A stretch of DNA of 64,000 nucleotides from Coptis chinensis (taxonomy: Eukaryota; Streptophyta; Magnoliopsida; Ranunculales; Ranunculaceae), in the NCBI GenBank assembly GCA_015680905.1, contig CM027377.1:21662501-21726500 (forward strand), in the 5' to 3' direction. The notes below the pieces were generated by a model. The model was not told the origin of the DNA. It saw only the letters and a program-made list of their open reading frames with translations, and did not search any database. This document shows positions 33,021 through 44,032 of this stretch, one piece after another (position 1 is the stretch's first letter; each line of letters starts with the position of its first letter). The translations under genes and the position numbers were made by a program.

Positions 33021-33747
33021 GCCTCCTCAACCTGCCTTAGATGAAGCCTTGATGGATGTAGGTGTGAATTCGGAAACTTTACCATCTGAACTTGCTGGTT
33101 CGAGTGGCTTGATTGGAAACTCATCTGGGAATTGTGATAATCTTCCAAAAGAGAATCAAGGATGGGATTTTTCAGATAAGAAATCAGAACAGGGTCCTAT
33201 AATTAAGTCAGAATCACTCGAATGGAGCAATGAATTACCAGTTAACCAAAAAATGCGTTTTGGTTCTATCGCTGCATTTGCTGCTGAAAAACCTGTGTTA
33301 CCTTTTGAAAAATGGAGAAATGATCCGTGTGTTGTTAACAGTTCTGCTGCATATGTAAGTACACATACTATCTCGGAATATAATCTGGATCCAGACTCAA
33401 AACCTTCTTGTGGCTCAGCCAACCCCCCAAAGTTGAGTTGTGGAGGACCAGCACAAGAAACAGTGACCATGGATTTGGTAACAGCATCAGAGGGAAATGA
33501 AGCAACTAATTGGGGAATGTCACAGCGGGGAAATGTCAATAATGGGTTGGGTACACCAGCTGGAAACACTGCCATGCAGCGAAACTATCAGGAGATTTAT
33601 GAAAACAGGTATTCTAGACATCAGAATAGGGTTACTATGTTGGTATCACCGTACTGGAAACCTTACAGAACCCAACTGTGCTGGTATCACCAGAGGGGTT
33701 ATTGCAATGAAGGAGGTTTCTGTCATTTTCGACATCCATCTATGTGA
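31655..33747 (+). pseudogene. Captured CCCH zinc-finger protein gene with tandem internal repeats
   Basis: The open frame 32065-33747 encodes about 560 residues and ends with a single CCCH finger near the C-terminus (LCWYHQRGYCNEGGFCHFRH, spacing C-x7-C-x5-C-x3-H), an RNA-binding type motif. Before it, a Ser/Asn-rich region is built of about 138-residue repeats with recurring phrases SGNSSHAWESLNGND, DANGL, DGLSS and AETLELK. The first repeat copies (31655-32090) lie in a shifted frame and contain a TAA at about 31756, where the sister copy has CAA. The gene start is therefore lost and the long frame begins artificially. It vaguely resembles plant FES1-like single-CCCH proteins, but I cannot assign it. 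It is cargo of CACTA-3; expression is unknown. Confidence 0.65.
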
Positions 33748-34936
33748 GAGTACAGAACTAAACAGAAGAATTGATTGAATGGTATCCGATTTATTGGTAT
33801 CATTTTAGTTAAATTTTTATGTTATTATCCGTTTTTCTAATGATTTGTTGTCAACTCAATAATTTTAGTCTACGAAATAGAAAACCTTGCTATTCCACAG
33901 AAATAAAGGATGACTTTTTGTTCAAAAAATAAAAAGGAAAGGAAATACTTTATTGGTCCTAGTCTTAGTTTGCTTTCTTTGCAGCTTCCATGTTAACCAT
34001 TGCACTTATGTGTCGTGTTAATTCTTTAATTTTTTCTGCAGTCCACTGATCTAGATGTTTTATGTTCATAAGCCTGTTTAGATAGATTTTGAAGATACAT
34101 GGCCTCTTTTTATGAAATATAGATTTTTGTTCATGAAGCAATGCAAGTAGAAGTTTTGAATAACAAATCTACTGCCCAAGTATTCATGAAATGACTCACT
34201 TTGTATTCATAAATTGCAGCACTTGCATTTGACCGTTGCGAGGATATTTTTTTTTCAACATGGGCATGTTGCCAAGCCATATATGTCATGGTTTTGTCTA
34301 ATGGGTGTTGTTGTATTGCGTTTCACATTTTAGGGATTTGTCTTCTAATGATCTCATTGGACCTGTGCCTAAGCTTAAGGTATTTCATATAACATCTCTT
34401 TGTTGCATTTAAAAATCTTCTAATAGTCTATAGTCAGCAAATTGGAATGAGCGGTCTATAGGGTAGTTGGCAGAATGTGGTTGGTGATAGTAATTGCTTC
34501 TAATGTATTATAGTTGCACAAAATTACATGTGATGTACACATCATTTGTCTTATTAGAGGATTAATTACATGTGATGTACACATCATTTGCTTCTAATGT
34601 CTTATTTGTCTCAAATATGTTTCGTTCTTGAGTTATTTCCTGCCACCGCTTGTAAATATGCCCTCCCCTTCCTCTTCCTTTTAATTACATAGGGTTTGGT
34701 AATTTTTCAATTGGATTAATTAACTTCTCTCTCTCTCTCTCTTTGGATTAATTCTTCAGTGAGGGATTTGCTCAGTTTGTTTCAGTCCAAGTTCGATTTG
34801 AGTTGCTGCAAAAGGTACGATTTTTTATTTTCATTTGTGCATGTTCTTTGAGCGAAACTACTATCTTCTCTACAAGGGATATGATTTTAGGGCTTATGAT
34901 ATTTACTTTTACATAACAATCAGACATCAAAATTAA
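33748..34936. other. CACTA-3 interior between captured pieces
   Basis: AT-rich, with T-rich and (CT)n tracts (34725-34745). It holds the short LRR exon listed separately. The remainder looks like 3' UTR or intron sequence from donor genes. A 23-bp phrase ATTACATGTGATGTACACATCATTTG is repeated at 34523 and 34565. Confidence 0.4.
34334..34379 (+). pseudogene. LRR-protein exon fragment
   Basis: A short stretch bounded by TTTTAG and GGTATTTC splice-like signals, reading DLSSNDLIGPVPKL. This is the consensus of a plant leucine-rich repeat (xLxLSxNxLxGxxPx). It is only 46 bp, so it could be a minor captured exon from a receptor-like gene. It stands alone: no neighbouring LRR or kinase sequence was recognised. 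Confidence 0.5.
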
Positions 34937-35413
34937 TTGTTTTTGGGAGTTGTTAGTTCTCTATTTCAGTTTGTTGCTTTAATCAGATATGTAATGGGTA
35001 TGCTCTATTATATTATCCACGACATGGCGGTGACTTCAGCCGCAGACATTTTACGCTTTATGGACGTCCTAAAACTATCTATACCACATGGTGTGTATGT
35101 TTATCTTATAAAAGAATGCACCCATATACGTGATGCTGAAACTGGTGTACAAGTTCACACTCACATGACCAAAAGTGGTCATGGGATGACTTTACTATTA
35201 GCCAACAGGTTATTATTCATGTATGTTTCTTGTGGTAGTCTGGATTCGGCACGAGAACTCTTTGATAAAATGATTGTTAAGGATTCTATCTCGTGGGCGA
35301 TTATGATTGCGAGTTGTGTTGAAAATGAGTATTTAGAAGCACTTACTTTGTTTAGATATAAGCAGATGGGATACCAATATATGAATACTATGCAGTTTGA
35401 ACTCTTCTTTTGA
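34937..35413 (+). pseudogene. Captured pentatricopeptide-repeat (PPR) protein fragment
   Basis: The recognisable part starts near MAVTSAADILRFMDVLKL (about 35024), then HGVYVYLIKECTHIRDAETG, VQVHTHMTKSGHG, LANRLLFMYVSCGSLDSAREL and ISWAIMIASCVENEYLEAL. These are about three motifs of a PLS-type PPR protein, the family that edits and processes organelle RNAs. The first 30 or so residues of the open frame are probably not part of it, and the frame runs out at 35413 after an abrupt loss of similarity. Full PPR proteins have 10-20 repeats, so this is a fragment carried by CACTA-3. Confidence 0.75.
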
Positions 35414-37200
35414 GTCTCTGGATTGTTTGTGGAAATGCATTTTTGTGGTTATTATCTGTTTATATGTTATTATCGTTAGTATATCTCTATGGGTTTTTTC
35501 CAAGTAAAATGATTGTGGTAAGTAAACTAATCGATGGTGTTAAAATTGATTTTGAGAGATCTTTTCTTACATGTCATTATTTGGACAAATATTATCTTGT
35601 CGTCATTGTCATGACTGAACTCGAGTGTTTGTATTTTTCTTTAGTATTTCCTTGTCAAATTTGTTTGGTGGCTTTGGTAGATCTCACTAGTGCTGGATCC
35701 AGCAGAAGACTCAAGGTAAATAGAATAAGTTACTTACATTGTGTTATAACATATAGAAATTGTTTCAAATTACAAGCCTAGTACTGGTTTGCCGCGAGCT
35801 TAATTAATTAAATACTTAGTTATGGGGAGAATATTCTCATCTGCGCCTTTAACTACCTAGCTGATTTATATGGATGTCACAAAATGGATTTTGGCTTATG
35901 TTTTTTTGTCATTCTGCAACTTCATTTATCTGAAGTGGTCCAACTTCATCAGATAGTGGTGTTCACCTTACCCTGTAGCTATTATAGCCTACTTCTCTTT
36001 CAATTCGTTATCAACTCAATTACATTCATCTTTAATTGCAAAAACACAAACCTTTCATATTTTTTTTTTCTCCTTGTCCCTGTCCATGTTGTCACAGTAT
36101 TATATTTCTTTCAAAATGCTAGGTGTTCCATTGACGTAATATGGTTTGCTAGGAATTATTAAGATAGATTCTTTCTTTTAAATTCTCCACAAATGTACTG
36201 TGACAATGAAACTGGTGGCGTGTAGAAAATTGTTAGGTATGAATATGTTACTTTAACTGAGCCAGGAGATGCCAAGGCAAATGAATGAAAAAAAGGCTGG
36301 GAAAGGAATGGTCATCCAGTCAAGCTATGTATGAAAGCATAAAAATTGTTGAAACCTAAGTAAGATGGACATTTCATATTCCCCAAAAAAAATCCCCCTC
36401 CGCTTTATGCCCCCATTGGAATGTAGTATACTAGTGTATATAATTTATAGTGTCTTTTTATTCGAGGATTGGTTATTTGACTTAACCGGCATTGGTCGAG
36501 ATGGTTAAGTAGTCGGTTCTACTGAATCAATATATATTTGAGTGGCTAGTTCTACTTAATCAATATATTATTTGATTTTCGGTTATGACAGATTTATGTA
36601 TATGAAATGTTGAAAATACAGATGAGACTTTGTCGAAATTTTTATGTCTTTAGTCAAGGTGTCTTACAAGGTTATAGGGTTTTGGGGCATTACATAAACT
36701 TTCATGTCTATACTATGCTTCTATTGCTACTAGCTTGCTACTATATTCTCTTTTCTGAATTCTGTAGTTTGAGTATAATGAGCTACTACTTAAGAATAGG
36801 ATATAAGTATATATTTATACATATTTGTTTTTTACTGCCTGACTTATATTTTATATATTTCTATTGGTGTATAGGATGAAAGGGACTTTTCTGATGATAC
36901 CATTTCAAAATCATCCCCTGATGCTTGCAACTACTGAAGGTGCTAGTTCTATACAAATGACGTGAGAGTTTGAGTTTAAGGACAAGTCCCATTGATTTGG
37001 AAAATAGTGTGTATTTCATTCATGGCAAGTCCTATTTATGAAAGATGTTTTGGTGATGTTATTTTAATAAAAGTTTATGTGATTGGATGTATTTGTGAGA
37101 TTAATTTCTTGTTTATGTTATGGATGATTGTAGAATACCGAATAAGTGGGGGCATCTTTATGCGTGTTTGATGAGTCTCCCCAAAAGAGGTTTTTGGGGA
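35414..37200. other. CACTA-3 right interior, unassigned
   Basis: Open frames 35410-35781, 35884-36162 and 36607-36879 (+) are rich in hydrophobic residues because of T-rich sequence and carry no motif. A stretch near 36878-36936 with possible splice signals reads DERDFSDDTISKSSPDACN and may be an exon of a donor gene. Nothing else is recognised. Confidence 0.35.
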
Positions 37201-37695
37201 AATTATTTTTTTATATGAAATAGTTTTGTAATAGTGAAAAACCGTAAGTAAGCTTTGCAATGAGTAACACTTTATGCGGCAAAAAACCGCTACCAAAAGA
37301 AAATTAACCGTTACAAATTTTATAAATCAAGAAACACAAAAAAAAAGTTACTAACTTTATAAAAGCGTTCTTCGATAATGTTAGAAAAGAGTAACACAAA
37401 AAGTGTTACTAATTTTATAAAACCGTTACTAATGTTAGAAAGGAGTAACACAAAAAAAGCTACTAACTTTATAAAACTGTTACTGAATAGTAATACAATT
37501 GAGCAAAGAAAACCGTTAGCAAATATTTTCAGTTACGGAAAAAACTGTTAGCAAAATAATGCTTTGTAACGCTTTTAAACCGTTACAAATATTTGTAACA
37601 GATTACCCACGCCCAAACTGTTACGGATAAAAAGTGTTACAAATATTTTTTGTAACGGTTTTTGACTGTTAGTAATAGCCTATTATGGTATAGAT
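37201..37695. repeat. CACTA-3 right subterminal array and TIR
   Basis: Dense GTTAC/GTAAC words (AAACCGTTACAAAT, TTTGTAACGG). Three tandem copies of a roughly 60-70 bp unit containing GAGTAACACAAAAA and TTTATAAAACCGTTACTAA lie at about 37325-37500. It ends in the inverted terminus CCTATTATGGTATAGAT at 37695. Confidence 0.75.
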
Positions 37696-38378
37696 ACTAG
37701 CGGTAAAATTTGTAACAGGTAAGAATTTTTAGCTATGTCGATCCAAAGAAGGCCTAAATTCTCGCCTAGGATTCAGATGGTGATCAAGTAAGTCGACGCG
37801 TGATTTTCTCTATTCGGGAAAACTACTCATTTGTGTCATTACTCACGAATCACTCATATCGAGGCTTTTGGTTAGATTATCACAGGATTGATAGTTTAAG
37901 TAGACTAACCGTGGGTTCTAGAAACTTATTGCTATGTACAATCAATGATACTCAGTGCATGAATACTCATGAAAAGATGTAAAAACTATTACGTACATAT
38001 TATCTTAAGTTTCTTAAAAACGAATCCTAATTCAAATGCTAACGTGAGACTTCTAGACAATTTTCATCATTGAAAATGAAACAAGACTTTGTCACTAATT
38101 ACATTTACTAACAAGAAAATAGAAACTATATACAACCTACAGGTTGCCTAATTTTTGCCACAGGATTAAATCACTCCCAAATAGAGTGATGCTTAGTCTT
38201 CGAAATAAAAATAGATAAAGAAAGGAATTACATGAGTCTGTGAGCAAAATTAGGGTTGGATTGCTGGAACAGAAAGTTGTGGTAACATAATATATTATAC
38301 AGAAATAACAAAGAAAAACAATAGCACACTATATACAACTATATACAGTTAGATATATGTACAATTCCCTACTCAAGT
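37696..38378. other. Athila-like element, 3' untranslated part
   Basis: No gene. It lies between the env-position ORFs and the nested CACTA-3. The frame 37800-37982 has no motif. It is the continuation of the non-coding sequence at 30161-31128. Confidence 0.4.
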
Positions 38379-39381
38379 TTACCATCCAGGATGTGGTGAT
38401 GGTCTGGCATCTTCTTTAGTGAAATGCACTTTTTTAGCATCGCGCCAAAAGATAATGTATTGCCAAATGGTGGCCCATTATTGTTCATCGGATTCGTTCA
38501 AATGTTTCAACATCTTATCATCATTTGGGTAACAACGAACATGTCTCAAGTATCATGCAAGACGTTTCCATTGCCTAAACCTTAATGAACGAATTATCTT
38601 CTTTGCTGGGCACATAGAATCTACCTTGACCCAGTCTTGAAAAGTAGCTGAAAACTGTGGGAAATGTGTCTTCATAATTTAGCACGCAGTTATAGGTAAA
38701 AGTATATACTGATCCCGAACAGTGCGAGCTCATTTCAGATTGGAGATAACACAGTTTAAGATATCAAAGAATGTATGACCTTGAGCAAGCTCATTGAAGA
38801 CTACACATGCAGCATCATTGGAGGTCGAAAAATGTCAATCTCCCATGATGTTCAGAAGGACAAACAACATCGCATTTCCCACGTTTATGGTCATGCTGGC
38901 TAAGGGAATGGTGATGTCTGGCCATCTGCCAAGTTTAGTTCCTTCATCTTTAATTTCAAGACCATCACTGTATGCTGCGCGAAAAGCAAGCCATGAAAAG
39001 GAACGAGTAGAGTTGTGAAAAATGTATGGCCATGTTCCTACCGGCTCGTGATATAAAAGATCCAAAGTCAGGGCAAGCGTTGGCTCCGAAAAGACATGGT
39101 TTGTGCCACCAACTTGGATTGTGAATCCGTCTAAGAAAAAGCCATGAGCCAGCGTTGAATTCTGGTGTATCTCCCATATTAGCATAAAAGTAGGCCGCCA
39201 AACTTGGAAAATAAGTTTGGTCAGGGCGAATAACAAGGGAAGACCACCCGATGTTAGTAATGCAATCACGGAAATGAAGGCCATAAACATTAGAATCCAT
39301 CATAGCCTGAAAGGAGTGCTCATGAATGATTTTCAGAGGTGTCATGCTTGATGAAGATGCTACGTTTGATGAAGAAGCCAT
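38379..39381 (-). pseudogene. Athila env-position ORF, copy C
   Basis: Minus-strand gene of about 330 codons, ATG at 39381 (MASSSNVASSSS), continuing in shifting frames: ITNIGWSSLVIRPDQTYFPS, LAAYFYANMGDTPEF, DGFTIQVGGTNHVF, KLGRWPDITIPLASMTINVG, and ending DARPSPHPGW at TAA 38379. The pattern (GW-x-x-L ... Y-x-x-L-x-x-x-F-Y-A-N) is that of the putative plant transposon protein family found downstream of pol in Athila-like elements. Frameshifts near 39180 and stops further on disable it. Its function is unknown even in intact relatives; the env-like label is positional only. Confidence 0.6.
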
Positions 39382-39721
39382 GTTTGATGGAGTAGAGCGA
39401 TGGGTAAAGATGGAAAAAAAATGTCCAATAAAGTTTGACTGGATGGATGACAGAGTATGGAAGAAGATAGACTCCTCCTGTAATCAAATTCAAAATACAT
39501 GTTAAAATTTGATTATTGGATATAACAATGTGAATTATGACAATCCTAGTAGGTTATCTTACAAAAGATGACAGAAAGATAACAACAATATTAATTAAAG
39601 GAGCACACGATGAAAAACTTAATTAATAATAATTATTTTATTTATTTTATTTTGGGAAAAGTTGAGTTTTGTAAAAACAGAACGCAACCCCCCCCCCCCT
39701 TTCTTTTTTTTTTAAAGACAA
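39382..39721. other. Spacer between env-position ORFs C and B
   Basis: About 340 bp of non-coding AT-rich sequence with a C10 run at 39689-39698 followed by T-rich tract. Nothing coding seen. Confidence 0.45.
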
Positions 39722-40804
39722 TCATGGATCAGGATGATGATGAAGATGTTGATAGGAATGTAGATCGTGGACAACACTGTTCAGTTCATCAATTTGTTGG
39801 CTAAGCTGGAGTTGAAGGGCCCCCTGGTTGCTAGAGAGTGTAGTTTGATTTTCTTTTAGGAGAGTGTGATTTTCCAAGGACTGAGAATGAGTTTTCAAGA
39901 TTGCCGCCTGGTCAACATCGTGCATTGCTTGTCGTTCTTGGAAATCTATAAGACTTTTGATGATGATTCCCTGACGTGCGTGTAATTCTCGCATGCCTTC
40001 ATGAAGAAATCGAATGCCTTCCATTGGATTAAAAATGTTCTGCAAGGCATTTTTATTAGAGAAATGTTCAGAGTTTGAGCTTTGGTCGTCCTGTTCATCT
40101 GCCAGACTATCTGGAGTACAAAACCCAGCGGAGTAGTCTATGTGAAGTATAGTAATGGCCGCTCTTTGAAGAGGTATCTTTGGAACAATTATTGGATAAC
40201 CCCAACGCGTCATGATTTTCGGGACTAAAGTAGGCAGAGGTGCTAACCTTTTTGTTTTCCTGGTGATCGCGTTCTGAAGGTGTTGGATTATGTCAAAATC
40301 ATCCCTTTGATTCTGCAAAACCCAAAGTAGGTGGAGTTGAGGCTTTGTCACTTCAGATTGGTGTGATGTCCCTACCACATTGTGTCCCAACTAGTGGAGC
40401 ACAACTCGTTGATTCTGTTTCAAAGAGCGTTGAAAAACAACGTGATGCCTATTTCCAACTTCGCCACGAGATACGGTGGCATGTAATAAAGTTTTGACAG
40501 AATCAAATGATGAGTCTGAAAGATGGAACTCCTGTGTGTTCATTGGAATTTGCAGTATGTTGTAGATAATTTCCTTAGTCAATTCAAATTGTTGTTTATA
40601 GGCGTTGAAATAGAGTTTTCCATTTTCAGTTCTGCTAAATTCGTAGAACATCAAAACCAACTCTCTGGAATAATCAGCTGCTGAATGATATAGAAGAGGC
40701 ATCTATCCTCGACGTACAATTTCTGTGTCAAAAGGAGAAAGTCGGCCATCAACAAAAAAATTTAGGTAGTCTTTTTCGGGCACTATCTTTCTTGGTTGCT
40801 CCAT
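39722..40804 (-). pseudogene. Athila env-position ORF, copy B
   Basis: ATG at 40804 (MEQPRKIVPEKDYLNFF). A TAG follows at about 40703, then LVLMFYEFSRTENGKLYFNA, ELTKEIIYNILQIPM and SLKQNQRVV. After another stop near 40391 comes HNVVGTSHQSEV, LHLLWVLQNQ, LVPKIMTRWGYP, and a Gln-rich, probably coiled-coil C-terminus ending in His/Pro. The middle is clearly related to copy A (NVxGTS, LHLLWxLQ, the PL-x-x-LVxxIM motif). Two in-frame stops break it. This is a paralogue of copy A on the same strand 1.2 kb away, so the locus was duplicated within the element. Confidence 0.65.
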
Positions 40805-42011
40805 TTGAAAATGTAAGTGATGGAAGGATAGTGTAGAAACCGTGAAATGAAAATGGCTGAAACGAAGAGATTTATAGCCAATATAGGATCTGGTACAAAT
40901 TAAAATGCCAAGTGCAGCTAGATCTAGACTTAATATGTGAAAACACAAGTGAAACATGTGGTGTTGGTACACCTAATTATGTACAACAACTATGGGTATC
41001 CATAGTATGTCTTTTCATGTCAGATGTCCAAAAACAATTAATGAAGTATTAAAATGATAGAAAATACGGAGGAAAGTTTCAAAGGGCAGTTAGACCTACA
41101 CGTAATTTCAAAATTGATGATCACACCTCAATAATGGAAGCTGGATAGGATTGTCGAGCTGTGTGCGCAACAATTGTTTAGGTGTTCCGTATAGCGTGCG
41201 CGATCTTTTATTAATATAATGAGTTTAGATTGAATTATCTTCGTGATATGTTGATTTTTCTTCGTTGTTATGGATTTGATAAATTTTTTATGTTTATGAT
41301 CAGGTGAAAATACAATTAATACACATATTTATTAAATAGGAGACTTCTCCATTTAATACGTAACTCATACAAATGGTTGAGAATTATTTAACACACCATA
41401 GTAATATACAAAGGGAAAGAGATATGTAGGTTACATAGATCTAGATATGCTGAAGGATGTCATGCATGATTAACAGTATCACCACGATAAATATTGTTAT
41501 CAAGACCACTATAAATGCCCCATCACGTTGCTCCTTTCCAATCGCTCGATCGGATCCATTGTGTTGAATGAAAAGATAATATGTGAAGATTAAACTTTGG
41601 AGAGTGAGAGAATGGGGTGAGTGAAGGGTGATGAGAAGTGTCGGAATTTATAAGCGAAAATTTGACCGTTTGTGGATATCTGACCGTTGGTGGATATCTA
41701 ACCGTTTGTGGATATCTGGCCGTTGGTGGATATATGACCGTTTGAGCCTAGTAATGATTCCGATGGAGATAATATTTGAAATAGTCTGTTGGGCCTAAAG
41801 AGTAGGTCCAATGCATAAAGGAAGAACTAATATATTTATATAATAAATACAATAATTTCTTATCGTAAATAATTTCTCATTAAATCGGTTTGGAAATACA
41901 AAATTATGAGAAATTAATTAATATACCGTTTTACAGTACTTAGAAAAATCAAATGCAATACATAAATAGAAGAAATGACATAGCCATTTTCCAACTGGAA
42001 TAAAGAAACTG
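40805..42011. other. Spacer between env-position ORFs B and A
   Basis: About 1.2 kb with no recognisable gene. It contains the 18-bp tandem repeat at 41664. Upstream of each env-position ORF there may be a separate promoter, but no clear TATA element was chosen. Confidence 0.4.
41664..41745 (+). repeat. 18-bp tandem repeat, about 4.5 copies
   Basis: The unit GACCGTTTGTGGATATCT repeats with alternating TTT and TGG variants (GACCGTTGGTGGATATCT), so copies 1 and 3 resemble each other, as do 2 and 4. This suggests a 36-bp higher-order period. Confidence 0.9.
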
Positions 42012-43031
42012 CTACTGGGAATCTTCAGGGTTAGCTGAAGATGAACCAGGGTTCTGACGGCGATGAGTACTGCGAACTCCTGGTTGAGATAATTGTTCAT
42101 GTATGGTTGCTAAAGACCGAACCACTTGTTCCTGAAACTGCTGCTGATTAGCTATCATCATGCGCTGGAAACGGCCTTGACGATTATGCAATTCCTGTTG
42201 AAACTTATCCTGGCGGACAAACATGTTGCGCATGCCCGAGTTCATGTGTCTCAAAGCTTCCATGGGAGTGTTGATTCGGCGCATGGTATTCTCATTAAAA
42301 CAGTTGGGCGGTGAAGGAGGAGGAGGAGGCACATTATCACGCTCAATATCATCTCTCGCTATAGGTTCCCAGTGATCCATGACACAAGTCTCGAAAATCG
42401 CAAATTTTTTGAAAGACCTTGGTTGAATTAATGGACTAGCGGACTGGAACCCTAAATTAATCATAATCTGTGTAACAAGTACAGCAAGAGGAGCTGAACT
42501 GTTAGAAGCAGTCGTAAGGACATGGCCAAGGAAATGGACCATGCAGAAAGTTTCTTTCTTCTCCTGAAGGATCCACAGCAGATGCAAGAACGTCTTGTTG
42601 ACGTCAGACATCTTCGATGTACCGATGACGTTGTAGGCCAGCCATTGCGTGACTACCAGTTGGTTCCGTTGGAGGGAATGTTGGTACACGCATCTCGAGC
42701 CATCATTGTATTCTTTCTCGAGAAGCGTGTCAAACATCAACTCCATTGTATTCAGATACTCCGATATCAGCAGTGTCGGACTATCGGAGTTAATCAGAAT
42801 ATCCATTATAATCGACAACAACTCCAACGTAATCCAAAACTCATTTCCCCGGAAACCACCATTGTTGTAAAATTTAAACACCAAATCTTCGGATTAATGA
42901 GCCGGCACTTTGTGTAAGAGATACTCCCACTCCCTATTCGCAATTTCCCTATCAAAAAAGGGGTGAAACATGCCGGAATCATAAAGATTTTTAAAATTTC
43001 TCTCAACTGTGATTCTCCGATTTCCAGCCAT
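42012..43031 (-). pseudogene. Athila env-position ORF, copy A
   Basis: ATG at 43031 (MAGNRRITVERNFKNLYDSG), TAA at about 42895, then an open frame to 42012 with YQHSLQRNQLVV, NVIGTSKMSDV, LHLLWILQEKK, LVTQIMINLGFQ, a PPPPPSPP stretch and a Gln-rich end (QQQFQEQVVRSLATIHEQL). It shares its plan with copy B: basic N-terminus, F-Y-x-x-G block, LHLLW block, then a glutamine-rich probable coiled coil. One stop separates the N-terminal exon-like part from the rest. It belongs to the putative plant transposon protein group, whose function is unknown. Confidence 0.65.
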
Positions 43032-43926
43032 AGAGTGATCGAGATGAGTTTCTGAGGGTGTATATATATTGGTTGAATGGAGTGAGGGGATGGTGCTGTG
43101 TGAATTTTTTTTGAATCGGTGGCGAATTGCTCGTGTGCGCTGGTCAAAATCAAGCTATGGTTACCGCGTATGCGAGGATGTGTGAGGGGAAGCAAGATCC
43201 GGATTTTCGGGGGGAAGAAATGTGAGAGGCTGACGCGTGGGTCGTCTCGCGTGATGGGTTTTGTGATTGGACACATGATTTGGGTCGGGTTCTAATTTTT
43301 GGCCTAAGCCCAAATGAATTCCGGAAATTCCCCTTATGTCCCGAAATGTCCAAAAATTTCAAACTCGGAATTTCGATTCGTTTCAACTCCAAATTAAACG
43401 AATGAGATGCCAAAATGATCAACATTAGAAATGCCATCCAATGGAATATGAAGAAGGCACCTTCAACCTTTTTTTTTAATATATATGTACAAATGTACAA
43501 GTGAAGATGAACGTGGCAATGTACAAGAGAAGATTAATGTGTCAATATACAAAAGAACGTGTCAACAACACCGAACTATAAGAAGAAAACCATTACAATA
43601 AAATCAAGCAACTATCATGTCGGCTCTGGGGCGAACCCAATCCAGCCAGACTGTGGCTTAACCTTTATGTTTTGGGGGCCTAAGGCTCAGGATGGTACCA
43701 TCCCTGACCAATGTGTAATGGTCTAATAATAATATTACCCTTAGTACATATGGTATAGCCTCAAACTGCCCCGAACTGCCATCAAATAGAAAAATGTTCG
43801 GGGTTGGTCTGGTGAAATCCATTACCCGTGCGAACGAGGGACCATCTGATATTACACGTCACGACTCTCTTTGTGCATAATGCTTAGTGCAAAGGTGAAA
43901 ATAAAAGACACGAGTATATACATGTT
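43032..43926. other. Upstream region of env-position ORF A
   Basis: No clear gene. The frames 43276-42806 and 43500-43150 (-) run into copy A from upstream in other registers and have no motif. A short word GTGTCAA...CAAAAGAACGTG recurs near 43500-43570. Confidence 0.4.
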
Positions 43927-44028
43927 GAGTCTTTTAACGTCAGATCCTCGAGATGAATATGAGTCTTTTAACGTCAGATCCTCAAGACGAATATAAGTCT
44001 TTTAACGTCAGATCCTCTAGACGAATCC
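43927..44028 (+). repeat. 34-bp tandem repeat, three copies
   Basis: Units start at 43927, 43961 and 43995, each containing GAGTCTTTTAACGTCAGATC with small changes after it. The array directly precedes the unidentified plus-strand frame at 44033. Confidence 0.9.
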
Positions 44029-44032
44029 CAAC

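Larger units (their letters stand above)
31129..37695. mobile_element. CACTA-3: gene-carrying CACTA-like element with altered termini
   Basis: The left edge reads ATCTACACCAAAAGGGTGAT (31129). The right edge, on the other strand from 37695, reads ATCTATACCATAATAGGCTA. These match CACTA-2's termini except that the first two bases are AT where CA is expected, at both ends. Subterminal arrays of GTAACG/CGTTAC-type motifs flank the interior (31145-31310 and 37235-37670). The interior holds plus-strand pieces of a CCCH zinc-finger gene, an LRR exon and a PPR gene, and no transposase. No matching 3-bp target duplication is visible, so exact ends are uncertain. It is nested in the 3' part of the Athila-like element. 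Confidence 0.75.

Noticed and set aside
32145-33575. Antisense open frames opposite the CCCH gene (32145-32414, 32499-32708, 33156-33575)
   Set aside because: They mirror the repetitive plus-strand coding sequence and have no motif of their own.
35884-36879. Hydrophobic plus-strand frames as membrane proteins
   Set aside because: Their composition follows from T-rich DNA. There is no conserved motif, and they lie in transposon interior.
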